Shown: in pieces, positions 1 to 5,693 of the stretch | Layout of the letters: each line of letters begins with the position of its first letter | Numbering within the stretch: position 1 is the stretch's first letter | Source of the DNA: Christensenella sp. UBA1260 | Lineage (GTDB): Bacteria > Bacillota > Clostridia > Christensenellales > CAG-917 | Direction of reading: 5' to 3' | DNA length: 11,928 bases | Assembly: GCA_002308155.1 (NCBI GenBank) | Contig: DBVQ01000047.1 | Location: 1-11,928, forward strand | Program-made: the position numbers and the translations under genes | The notes under the pieces: model-generated | Database searches by the model: none | Seen by the model: only the letters and a program-made list of their open reading frames with translations | Told to the model about the DNA's origin: nothing

Positions 1-25
1 GGTTCGAGTCCGACCACCGGCACCA
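1..25 (+). tRNA. 3' end of a tRNA, probably tRNA-Leu (partial)
   Basis: The window opens inside the T arm: GG, the loop TTCGAGT, then CCGAC closing the T stem. This is followed by the 3' acceptor strand CACCGGC, discriminator A and an encoded CCA. The anticodon lies outside the window. The implied 5' acceptor strand GCCGGTG with discriminator A is common among bacterial tRNA-Leu, so Leu is the best guess, but the identity is inferred and not seen. Confidence 0.85.
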
Positions 26-30
26 ACGAA

Positions 31-62
31 AACAATCCTGCAATCCGTAGGATTGTTTTTTT
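31..62 (+). terminator. Rho-independent terminator after the tRNA
   Basis: A perfect 9-bp stem, AACAATCCT (31-39) with AGGATTGTT (49-57), closes a 9-nt loop and runs directly into T residues 56-62. It starts 6 nt after the tRNA CCA end, so it ends the tRNA transcript. Confidence 0.85.
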
Positions 63-122
63 ATTCACTGCAATTGGACGCTTGCGGACAAATTGTTGGG
101 AATAAAAAACAAACTGACTGAA

Positions 123-178
123 AGGCAGTGCAAGGTTGCTTGGAGTGCCTGTAGGTGGAATGCCGCAGGCATACCACC
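123..178. other. Two adjacent hairpins in the tRNA-marR gap
   Basis: The first hairpin pairs AGGCA (123-127) with TGCCT (146-150) and CAAG (131-134) with CTTG (139-142), separated by a symmetric GTG/GAG internal loop. The second pairs GGTGG (154-158) with CCACC (174-178) and ATGCC (160-164) with GGCAT (168-172) around one A/A mismatch and a 3-nt loop. No convincing ORF runs through 63-187. Neither hairpin has a T tract, so they are not simple terminators. Function unknown. Confidence 0.4.
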
Positions 179-181
179 GTA

Positions 182-209
182 CAAAAAAACGAACCCAACT
201 GGGTTCGTT
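182..209 (-). terminator. Terminator of marR
   Basis: AACGAACCC (188-196) pairs perfectly with GGGTTCGTT (201-209) around a 4-nt loop. On the minus strand the stem is followed by a T run (complement of the A run 183-189). It lies 18 nt past the marR stop codon. The plus strand is also T-rich after the stem, so it could work in both directions. Confidence 0.8.
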
Positions 210-227
210 CTCTTTTTTTCTCTTTCC

Positions 228-653
228 TTATTCCGCAACGTTGGCGGCGACGATTTTGATTATTGCCATCAAAACGCGCTTTTCGTTGTCTTGAAGTGAG
301 CTAAACGCCGCCCTTGCAAAATCCTCGTTCAAATCATCAATGATGATTGCAAGGTGTCTGCCCTCCTCTGTGAGCATAAGCTTTTGCTCGCGCTTGTCAA
401 CCTCGGAGATTGAGACTTTGATGAGCCCCTTCTCTTTCAAAGACGCGACACTGCGTGACACGAGTGCCTTGCTGACCTCAAAGTCGTGCGCTATATCGCT
501 TGCGGTTGAAACGGATTCAAGGCTTGACAAAACCACAATCTCGTTTGGCGTGAGATCGTAGTCCTTGAGCCCTACAGTCAAAAAGTCCGTGTATGCGCGC
601 GAAATCTTTCTGCAAGACGAAAATATGAAGTTGAGGTTTTTTACATCGCTCAT
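228..653 (-). CDS. MarR-family winged-helix transcriptional regulator
   Basis: A 141-residue protein of typical MarR length. An N-terminal dimerisation helix region (1-35) precedes the winged helix. The recognition helix is about residues 61-78 (SKALVSRSVASLKEKGLI). The wing (83-98) has the family D86-x-R88 signature followed by LTEEG. MarR proteins bind short palindromes as dimers and usually repress themselves and a neighbouring transporter or enzyme. The start chosen is the ATG at 653. An in-frame TTG at 677 would add 8 residues, but it lies inside the palindrome at 663-681, and neither start has a clear Shine-Dalgarno. The gene follows the symporter on the same strand, 147 nt downstream. 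Its effector cannot be told from sequence. Confidence 0.9.
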   Translation of the reverse strand: MSDVKNLNFIFSSCRKISRAYTDFLTVGLKDYDLTPNEIVVLSSLESVSTASDIAHDFEVSKALVSRSVASLKEKGLIKVSISEVDKREQKLMLTEEGRHLAIIIDDLNEDFARAAFSSLQDNEKRVLMAIIKIVAANVAE

Positions 654-662
654 AAGTATATG

Positions 663-681
663 TTGATTGCTAGGCAATCAA
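663..681. promoter_or_regulatory. Palindromic candidate MarR operator
   Basis: TTGATTGC (663-670) and GCAATCAA (674-681) form a perfect 8-bp inverted repeat with a 3-nt centre (TAG). The palindrome ends 9 nt upstream of the marR ATG. Size, symmetry and position fit a MarR-dimer autoregulatory site. Binding is inferred from family behaviour. Confidence 0.65.
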
Positions 682-682
682 A

Positions 683-772
683 ATTAGGAGTGTGGAGAGT
701 GGAGAGTGGAATTGAGGATAAATGGAAACTGCATTCTCCTCAACTCCTAATTCCTCACTCCTAACTCCTAAT
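683..772. repeat. Long imperfect inverted repeat built from heptamer-like repeats
   Basis: The left arm (683-718) and right arm (737-772) are each 36 nt and pair at 27 of 36 positions around an 18-nt loop. The right arm contains three ACTCCTA units (743-749, 757-763, 764-770). The left arm contains tandem GTGGAGA units (692-698, 699-705, partial 706-710). The strand asymmetry is strong, with purine-rich left and pyrimidine-rich right. This resembles short tandemly repeated intergenic elements known from several bacterial genomes, but I cannot assign a family. Confidence 0.6.
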
Positions 773-777
773 TCACA

Positions 778-795
778 ATTTGCCAAATGGCAAAT
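778..795. repeat. Short perfect palindrome after the symporter gene
   Basis: ATTTGCC (778-784) pairs with GGCAAAT (789-795) around a 4-nt loop, 5 nt past the symporter stop codon. It could be a 3' mRNA-stabilising hairpin. There is no T tract on the minus side, so it is a weak terminator candidate at best. Confidence 0.4.
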
Positions 796-800
796 ATCAA

Positions 801-2507
801 TTATTCTTCGTCTTTTGGTGCTTCTTCTTCAAACACCTCTTCAGCGGGTGTTTCTTCCGCTTGCGTCGGTGGAACTGCAACTGCATCCTCGTTCGGGAAT
901 CCAATTGTGTCAGGAGCAAAGCCCCCTTCTGCAAGTTCAATGCTTTCTTCTGCATCAGGATTCAATCCCGCTGCTTCTGCCTTTCTTCTCTTTATCTCAG
1001 CAACAGCTGCTTGTTGCTCTTTCTCGTTGAACTTGTAGAAGAAGAGCGGCACTGCTGTCAAGAAGAAGGAGATTGCCGCAACGAGCACGAGCATAATCCA
1101 CATTGTGTCTTTGGATGCCGCTGTGACGGATGCAACGTTGTTTGCTTCAACACCAGCCATGTAGTATGCAAGAACGCCGATAAATGCGCCGACTGCCATA
1201 CCGATTTTGCTGATGAATGTTTGCATTGCAAAGCAGATGCCCTCTGCTCTCTCGCCCGTCTTGAGCTCGAGATATTCGACGGTGTCGCCGATCATTGCGT
1301 AGGAAACAATGTTTCCTATACCTGTCGGAACACCTGCGACAACGAGTGCAATCATAAGCACAACGACTGTTGCGATGCCCGTATAGTTGCCGTGGTCAAC
1401 TGCGATGCCCACAACAAACGCTATGAGCATAAACACGCCGCCAATGATGTGCGACCAAATGTAAGTGTTGCGTTTGCCAAACTTCTTGGTGAAATATGGG
1501 ACGAGCAATGACGCCACAAGTCCGCCAGGCACGATTGCCATTGTGAAGAGTGCGTACATTGACTCTCTGTTCATAACGTATTTTGCAAAGTAAAGACCGC
1601 CGGTATAAGTGAACAACATTCTTGCCGCACCCAAAACACCTGACAAAACTATGAGCATCAAAGGCTTATTTTTGAAGAGCAAGCCAAGGTTGTGTTTGAG
1701 AGACGGAGCCTTCTCTGTTGTTTGGTTTCTTTCTCTCGTATTCTTGAAGCCGAGGAAGAAAAGCGGAATTGCAATGACGCAGCAAATTATTGCGATGACA
1801 AAATAGATCCATTTGAGTTGATCGCCGATTGCTGCCTTTTGAGCGGCAATTTCTGCTGCAGGAGCTGCTTCGTCAATCAATTTTTGCAGGAGCGTTCTGC
1901 CCTCGGATGTCATATTGTCAGTGATGATTGGTGTGAACACTGTGACAATACCTGCACCGGCTGTACAGAACAAACGAGCGATTGTGAGCAAATTGCCTCT
2001 ACGATATGTATCGTTGCTCATTGCGGTTGAAAGTCCCCAATACGGAACGTCCGCGATTGTATAGACAACACTCCACAAAACGTAGATGACCGAAACCGCC
2101 GCAAATCCACCCCAATTGTTTGGATAGACCGGCAAGAAACAGACAATCGTCATTATGGCGATAGGAATTGGCATCCATGCAAGATACGGACGGCATTTGC
2201 CCCATTTCGTCCTCGTTCTGTCAACGATTGAGCCCATAATCGGGTCGTTGGCGGCGTCGAAGATTCTTGCAAACAGCATGAGGAATGCAACTGCAAGAGC
2301 ATTGAATCCGATTGCGTCCGTCATAAACACGGTGAGGTATGAACCGATGACCGTGCAGATGAGGTTTTGACCAAAGCCTGCGAGTGAGAAGGAAAATCCT
2401 TCTTTTGGTTGAAGTTCACCATCGCCTGGCTTGGAGCCAAACATCTTGTGCCAAATTGTGATCTTTGGTTCGCCGTTTTGAGTTGCGGCATTTTCTTCTT
2501 TACTCAT
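801..2507 (-). CDS. GPH-family (MelB-like) sugar:cation symporter, MFS fold
   Basis: A 568-residue polytopic membrane protein predicted to import a glycoside, pentoside or hexuronide with Na+ or H+. The GPH signature is clear at residues 81-109: R81, D84, NDP 87-89, G92 and D96, then RTRTKWGKCRPYL. This is the helix II cation-site region and the following loop of MelB relatives. The start is the ATG at 2507. The Shine-Dalgarno AAGGTGG sits 5 nt upstream, and an in-frame GTG at 2516 lies inside that ribosome binding site, so it is not the start. The last ~65 residues are a Pro/Ala/Glu-rich acidic tail beyond the last membrane segment, making the protein longer than the usual 450-500 residues. 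Substrate is unknown because no sugar-degrading enzyme lies nearby. Confidence 0.92.
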   Translation of the reverse strand: MSKEENAATQNGEPKITIWHKMFGSKPGDGELQPKEGFSFSLAGFGQNLICTVIGSYLTVFMTDAIGFNALAVAFLMLFARIFDAANDPIMGSIVDRTRTKWGKCRPYLAWMPIPIAIMTIVCFLPVYPNNWGGFAAVSVIYVLWSVVYTIADVPYWGLSTAMSNDTYRRGNLLTIARLFCTAGAGIVTVFTPIITDNMTSEGRTLLQKLIDEAAPAAEIAAQKAAIGDQLKWIYFVIAIICCVIAIPLFFLGFKNTRERNQTTEKAPSLKHNLGLLFKNKPLMLIVLSGVLGAARMLFTYTGGLYFAKYVMNRESMYALFTMAIVPGGLVASLLVPYFTKKFGKRNTYIWSHIIGGVFMLIAFVVGIAVDHGNYTGIATVVVLMIALVVAGVPTGIGNIVSYAMIGDTVEYLELKTGERAEGICFAMQTFISKIGMAVGAFIGVLAYYMAGVEANNVASVTAASKDTMWIMLVLVAAISFFLTAVPLFFYKFNEKEQQAAVAEIKRRKAEAAGLNPDAEESIELAEGGFAPDTIGFPNEDAVAVPPTQAEETPAEEVFEEEAPKDEE

Positions 2508-2526
2508 AATTTCCACCTTAATTTTT

Positions 2527-2575
2527 TTGGTAAAATACCAATAACTATAATAACAGTTTATTTGTAAACTTTCAA
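2527..2575 (-). promoter_or_regulatory. Promoter of the symporter gene with two palindromes
   Basis: On the minus strand -35 TTGAAA (2570-2575) is separated by 17 nt from -10 TATTAT (2547-2552). One perfect palindrome, AGTTTA / TAAACT (2555-2570), fills the spacer. A second, TTGGTA / TACCAA (2527-2541), covers the expected transcription start. Both are well placed for repressor binding. Neither matches the palindrome in front of marR, so a different regulator is likely. Confidence 0.65.
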
Positions 2576-2597
2576 GACCTTATTTTATTTTTTTATA

Positions 2598-2616
2598 AAA
2601 ACCGCACAATTTGGCG
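2598..2616 (-). repeat. Extra arm of the structured repeat, near copy A
   Basis: AAAACCGCACAATTTGGCG here is the perfect reverse complement of the 19 nt at 2747-2765, the far end of copy A, and nearly a direct repeat of copy A's near end at 2642. On the minus strand it is followed by a short T run and AT-rich DNA. The 25 nt between it and copy A contain GGTCA and GTATG on the minus strand, like the core of the full copies. It may be a deleted second copy. Confidence 0.7.
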
Positions 2617-2641
2617 CAAACCTCACCATACTGACCTTTGT

Positions 2642-2765
2642 AAAACCGCTCAATTTGGATGAAGAGCGCGAAAAAGCCTGTTTGGGAGAGATGAGCGTAC
2701 AGAGGCGTACGTGACCCTCGAGCAAACAGGCTTTGACAATGCTATTCGCCAAATTGTGCGGTTTT
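2642..2765 (-). repeat. Structured intergenic element, copy A (candidate RNA)
   Basis: A 124-bp nested palindrome between smpB and the symporter gene. The outer stem pairs 2642-2658 with 2749-2765, with one conserved mismatch. The middle stem pairs 2673-2684 with 2723-2734 (12 bp, perfect). The terminal hairpin is CGTAC (2696-2700) with GTACG (2707-2711) around a 6-nt loop. On the minus strand GTCA precedes the terminal hairpin, as in the other two copies. The element begins inside the smpB stop codon (TAA AACCGC). No ORF is conserved among the copies. Confidence 0.75.
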
Positions 2766-3204
2766 AATTCAATTCGCGTTGAATGGAGCGATTAATCTCT
2801 CTCTCTTTAATCGCGGCGCGTTTGTCGTGTAACTCCTTGCCTCGGCAAAGCCCAACTTCAATCTTGACGAGCGCATCCTTGAAATACATCTTGAGCGGAA
2901 CAAGCGTATAGCCTTTTTGCTCAACTTTGCCACGAAGTTTGTTGATTTCGTTTTTGTGGAGCAAGAGTTTTCTTGTGCGCTTGGAATCCACGTTGGAAAA
3001 ACTGCCCATCTTGTATGGCGCGATATGGACGTTCAGCATCCACACTTCGCCGTTTTTGATGATGACAAATGAGTCTCTAAGATTCACTCCGCCTGCTCTG
3101 CAGGACTTAACTTCGCAACCGACAAGCGCGACACCCGCTTCGTAGGTGTCTTCAACAAAATAATCATGATAGGCTTTTTTGTTTGTTGCAATGAGTTTTT
3201 CCAT
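2764..3204 (-). CDS. smpB: SsrA (tmRNA)-binding protein SmpB
   Basis: A 146-residue protein of normal SmpB length. SmpB binds tmRNA and brings it to stalled ribosomes for trans-translation. Recognisable blocks are EAGVALVGCEVKSCRAG (22-38), HIAPY (60-64), KGYTLVPLKMYF (97-108) and GKELHDKR (122-129), followed by the basic C-terminal tail that enters the mRNA channel. The family position EVKSLR carries Cys here. The ATG at 3204 matches where SmpB proteins normally begin. An upstream in-frame GTG at 3219 overlaps the -10 box and is unlikely. The -10 hexamer lies only 6 nt before the ATG, so the mRNA may be leaderless. The ssrA gene is not in the window. Confidence 0.95.
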   Translation of the reverse strand: MEKLIATNKKAYHDYFVEDTYEAGVALVGCEVKSCRAGGVNLRDSFVIIKNGEVWMLNVHIAPYKMGSFSNVDSKRTRKLLLHKNEINKLRGKVEQKGYTLVPLKMYFKDALVKIEVGLCRGKELHDKRAAIKEREINRSIQRELN

Positions 3205-3210
3205 ATTTTT

Positions 3211-3238
3211 ATTATACACAAACGGCAGATATTTTCAA
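3211..3238 (-). promoter_or_regulatory. smpB promoter, implying a leaderless or near-leaderless mRNA
   Basis: -35 TTGAAA (3233-3238), a 16-nt spacer and a consensus -10 TATAAT (3211-3216) on the minus strand. The 3' edge of the -10 is 6 nt from the smpB ATG, placing the expected start of transcription at or within a base or two of the ATG. Confidence 0.65.
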
Positions 3239-3262
3239 CAAGTTTTTCCGCATTGTTGAAAT

Positions 3263-3287
3263 AAAAAAGCATCCCTCACGGGATGCT
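3263..3287 (-). terminator. Rho-independent terminator of secG
   Basis: AGCATCCC (3268-3275) and GGGATGCT (3280-3287) form a perfect 8-bp stem with a TCAC loop. On the minus strand it is followed by TTTTTT (complement of 3263-3268). It separates secG from smpB, so smpB needs its own promoter. Confidence 0.9.
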
Positions 3288-3306
3288 CTCAACTTCTTGT
3301 TGCAAC

Positions 3307-3609
3307 TTAGATAAGGAACCACACTGTGAAGCAGATGACTGCGCACACCAAGATGAAAATGAAAAGACCAAGTGTGACTTTTTTGAGAACACCCTCTTTG
3401 TCTCTTTCCTTGTTCTTGCCATAGAAAGTATCGGTATTGCCCGTGACTGCGCTGACGTTGTCCGCAGTGCCCTTTTGCAGCATAATGACGACTATAATCG
3501 CGATGCAAGCAAGAACCATCAAGATTGAAAATGCGAGCATAACCGCTTGTACGGTATCATAGACGCTTTGCTCTGCAGCGAGAAGAAATGAGTTCATAGA
3601 ATCCAACAT
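3307..3609 (-). CDS. secG: Preprotein translocase subunit SecG
   Basis: A 100-residue integral membrane protein with the SecG layout. An N-terminal helix (about 18-43) ends in the family LQKG motif (44-47). A polar glycine-containing loop (47-76) precedes a second helix (about 77-99). SecG associates with SecY and SecE and helps SecA-driven export. The start is the ATG at 3609 because GGAGGT (3615-3620) is spaced 5 nt upstream. The 15 extra in-frame codons further upstream have no such signal. Firmicutes often have rnr between secG and smpB. Here it is absent, and a terminator and separate promoter sit between them. Confidence 0.92.
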   Translation of the reverse strand: MLDSMNSFLLAAEQSVYDTVQAVMLAFSILMVLACIAIIVVIMLQKGTADNVSAVTGNTDTFYGKNKERDKEGVLKKVTLGLFIFILVCAVICFTVWFLI

Positions 3610-3638
3610 ATTGGACCTCCAATAATTTGTACTCAATG

Positions 3639-3667
3639 ATTTTAGCATAAGCAACTATTTTTGGCAA
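3639..3667 (-). promoter_or_regulatory. secG promoter
   Basis: -35 TTGCCA (3662-3667), a 17-nt spacer and -10 TAAAAT (3639-3644) preceded by TGC (an extended -10) on the minus strand. It ends about 30 nt upstream of the secG ATG. Confidence 0.6.
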
Positions 3668-3733
3668 GCGGTTTTTCAAAATATGTAGCAAATAATCAAT
3701 TTAAAGAATATATTGGCAAAAAACGGAGGTTAT

Positions 3734-4213
3734 ATGAACTTGAAATACTCCAGCGACCTACCATATCCCGAAATTATCGTGGAAGAAAACCTGCAAGAAG
3801 CCAAAATGCTTATGCCCAACTACTCGGGTGTTGCAGGCGAGCTGACAGCAATACTCACCTACTCTTTTCAATCCTACATAACCCTCAATCTGTCCGACGT
3901 TCGCAAAGCGATAGAGGGCATTGCACAGACAGAAATGCATCACCACGAACTCTTGGGCACAACCATAACCAAACTTGGCGGATTTCCTGTCATGGGTGCA
4001 AGACAATATTGGAACGGAAGTTTTGTCAACTACACCCTTGACCCCAAAAAGTATTTGCAACAAAACATCGTTGCCGAGGAGAACGCAATCCGCAACTATG
4101 AACACACAATTTTGAACCTCACAAGCCCTTCTGTAAAGATGTTGCTTGAACGCATCATACTGGACGAACAAGTGCATATCGACGATTTCAAGGAGTTGTT
4201 GCAAACGCTGTAA
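3734..4213 (+). CDS. Manganese-catalase-like / ferritin-like di-metal protein
   Basis: A 159-residue four-helix-bundle protein, the only plus-strand gene here. It carries the ferritin-like metal ligands in the expected order: E36 in helix 1, E67xxH70 in helix 2 (EMHHHE), E115/E116 in helix 3 (AEENAIRNYE) and E145xxH148 in helix 4 (DEQVH). The family is common in Clostridia and is often annotated as manganese catalase or rubrerythrin-like. Likely roles are peroxide or oxygen defence or metal handling. The activity is inferred. There is no rubredoxin-type Cys4 domain, so it is not a full rubrerythrin. The start is the ATG at 3734, with GGAGGT at 3725-3730. An in-frame TTG at 3713 lies before that site. 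It is monocistronic, with a strong terminator after it. Confidence 0.85.
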   Translation: MNLKYSSDLPYPEIIVEENLQEAKMLMPNYSGVAGELTAILTYSFQSYITLNLSDVRKAIEGIAQTEMHHHELLGTTITKLGGFPVMGARQYWNGSFVNYTLDPKKYLQQNIVAEENAIRNYEHTILNLTSPSVKMLLERIILDEQVHIDDFKELLQTL

Positions 4214-4219
4214 AAACAA

Positions 4220-4243
4220 AAAACGGCGTTTATGCGCCGTTTT
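4220..4243. terminator. Bidirectional terminator between convergent genes
   Basis: AAAACGGCG (4220-4228) pairs with CGCCGTTTT (4235-4243) around a 6-nt loop. The plus strand ends in TTTT. The minus strand runs into TTTTTTGTTTTT. It serves the ferritin-like gene (7 nt after its stop) and the phosphatase gene arriving from the right. Confidence 0.85.
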
Positions 4244-4277
4244 CAACTTGTTAGATGCCTTGTTTTGTCAAAACCGC

Positions 4278-4712
4278 TTATTTTTGCAAGAAGTCAACAA
4301 TTTGGGGAATTGCCACTTTGAGCTCCTGAAACGTTTGCTCATAGGCGGCCTCGCCAAGCCCGTATGGGTCGCTGATTTCGTGTCCCAAAAACTTTGATAT
4401 CGGCAACACTTTTTTGCTTGCGCCATACATGCTTTCTATGATAAGTTTGTGCCCCTCTGTCATTGCAAAAACAAAATCTGCGCCGTCAAATACATCCTTG
4501 CTCACAAACTTGGAGACGTACTCATCGTGCGGCACGTTGTGTTTGTCAAGGGCTTGAACGGCAAATGAAGTCATGGGTTTTTCGTGCTTCATCGTGCCTG
4601 CACTGTCAGCGTCAATACCGGCTATGCCACGCTTTTGAAGCTCCGCTCTCAGCATAAACATCGCCATTGGACTGCGACACATATTCCCCGTGCAAACAAA
4701 CAAAACTTTCAT
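4278..4712 (-). CDS. Low-molecular-weight protein phosphatase (tyrosine or arginine type)
   Basis: A 144-residue LMW-PTP fold enzyme. The P-loop is at residues 7-14: C7-TGNMC-R13-S14, the CX5R(S) signature with C7 as nucleophile. The general acid loop is D115-P116-Y117. It resembles B. subtilis YwlE, which is also encoded near a Sua5-type gene. YwlE has Thr at P-loop position 11, linked to arginine-phosphatase specificity. This protein has Met there, closer to the bulky residue of tyrosine phosphatases. Substrate class is therefore open. Its ATG overlaps the tsaC stop by 4 nt (ATGA), implying translational coupling. It is the last gene of the recO-tsaC operon. Confidence 0.9.
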   Translation of the reverse strand: MKVLFVCTGNMCRSPMAMFMLRAELQKRGIAGIDADSAGTMKHEKPMTSFAVQALDKHNVPHDEYVSKFVSKDVFDGADFVFAMTEGHKLIIESMYGASKKVLPISKFLGHEISDPYGLGEAAYEQTFQELKVAIPQIVDFLQK

Positions 4713-5692
4713 ACTCTGTTTCCGCCCGCTGCCTTTTCCACTCTGTTCATAACCGATGCTTCAAGTCCCTTGTTTCCGAGCTCCTCGACTATGATATAGT
4801 CGTACCTCTCCTCTGCCGTGTGAAGTGCGGAATAAATGTTTCTGGCATAGTCCTCAACGGTCACTCCAAGCGAAATCTGCTCTCGCTCCTGCACCTTGTC
4901 GCGATAGATATCTCTTGCAACGATGACAGGGTTTTGTCCTTCGCTCTTCACTCTGTCATACTCTTTAACGGCATGGTCTATTGACACAGCGCACACAGTC
5001 TTGACCTTTGGCGCATAGTGCGTGTATTTCATCCCAGGGGCTTTGGCAATTTTGATGACCTTGCCGTTTTCATTGACTTCACCGAGAACCTCCGCAAGCA
5101 TTTCCGCGGTTATCGCACCCGGGCGCAGAATTGTCGGCACGTCAACGGTCAAATCAAGCACGGTGGACTCAATGCCAACCTTGCACGCTCCGTCGTCCAA
5201 AATGAGAGGCACTTCGCCCTGCAAATCGTCATAGACGTGCTTTGCAGTCGTTGGAGATATGTGCTTTGAACGATTTGCCGAAGGTGCGGCAAGAGGCTTG
5301 CTCGCGGCAATCAGCTCACGCGCCCACACATTTGAAGGCATTCTCACGCCAACGGTCTCACCGCCCGCCGTAACGACGCTCGGGATTTTGTCGCTCTTTT
5401 TGAGTATCAATGTGATTGGCCCAGGCATAAATCTCTCTGCCAGTTCATAAAAAACGCTCGGGACGTCCACTGCAATATCTCTCACCTGTTCAAGCGACGA
5501 GATGTGCACAATGAGCGGATTGTCCTGAGGTCTGCCCTTTGCCTTGAAAATCTTTTTGACCGCATCCGCATCAAAGGCGTTTGCGCCAAGCCCATAAACC
5601 GTCTCTGTCGGAAATACGACAAGTTCGCCACTCAAAATGAGTGACGCACCTTCTTCTATTCCGTCTTTTGCGGGGACAATTTTTGTTTGCAT
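4709..5692 (-). CDS. L-threonylcarbamoyladenylate synthase (Sua5/YwlC type)
   Basis: A 327-residue two-domain Sua5. The enzyme makes threonylcarbamoyl-AMP from Thr, bicarbonate and ATP, the first step of t6A37 formation on ANN-decoding tRNAs. The YrdC domain spans about 12-200, with FPTETVYGLG (27-36), KAKGRP (50-55), PSAN (137-140), IESTVLDL (174-181) and RPG (190-192). A linker, PGMKYTHYAP (219-228), joins it to the Sua5 C-terminal domain (about 230-327). Length and linker distinguish it from the single-domain TsaC. The ATG at 5692 lies 1 nt after the stop of the upstream lipoprotein gene, so its ribosome binding site is within that gene. It overlaps the phosphatase downstream. Confidence 0.95.
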   Translation of the reverse strand: MQTKIVPAKDGIEEGASLILSGELVVFPTETVYGLGANAFDADAVKKIFKAKGRPQDNPLIVHISSLEQVRDIAVDVPSVFYELAERFMPGPITLILKKSDKIPSVVTAGGETVGVRMPSNVWARELIAASKPLAAPSANRSKHISPTTAKHVYDDLQGEVPLILDDGACKVGIESTVLDLTVDVPTILRPGAITAEMLAEVLGEVNENGKVIKIAKAPGMKYTHYAPKVKTVCAVSIDHAVKEYDRVKSEGQNPVIVARDIYRDKVQEREQISLGVTVEDYARNIYSALHTAEERYDYIIVEELGNKGLEASVMNRVEKAAGGNRV

Positions 5693-5693
5693 A

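Noticed and set aside
1..227. Integrated element at the tRNA 3' end
   Set aside because: No integrase gene and no repeat of the tRNA 3' end was found in the window. The tRNA is followed by an ordinary terminator.
780..1511. 243-codon plus-strand frame with many Cys and His
   Set aside because: It lies wholly antisense to the symporter gene, whose GPH motifs are unmistakable. The composition reflects reverse-frame reading.
2642..2765. Hammerhead or other known self-cleaving ribozyme in the repeat elements
   Set aside because: The conserved hammerhead core (CUGANGA with GAAA) is not present in matching positions on either strand in all copies.
2642..2765. Insertion sequence or transposase remnant
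   Set aside because: No protein-coding potential is shared by the copies and no target-site duplications are evident. A non-autonomous mobile repeat remains possible.
3758..4246. 162-codon minus-strand frame
   Set aside because: It is antisense to the ferritin-like gene, which has conserved metal ligands and a Shine-Dalgarno, and it would cross the bidirectional terminator.
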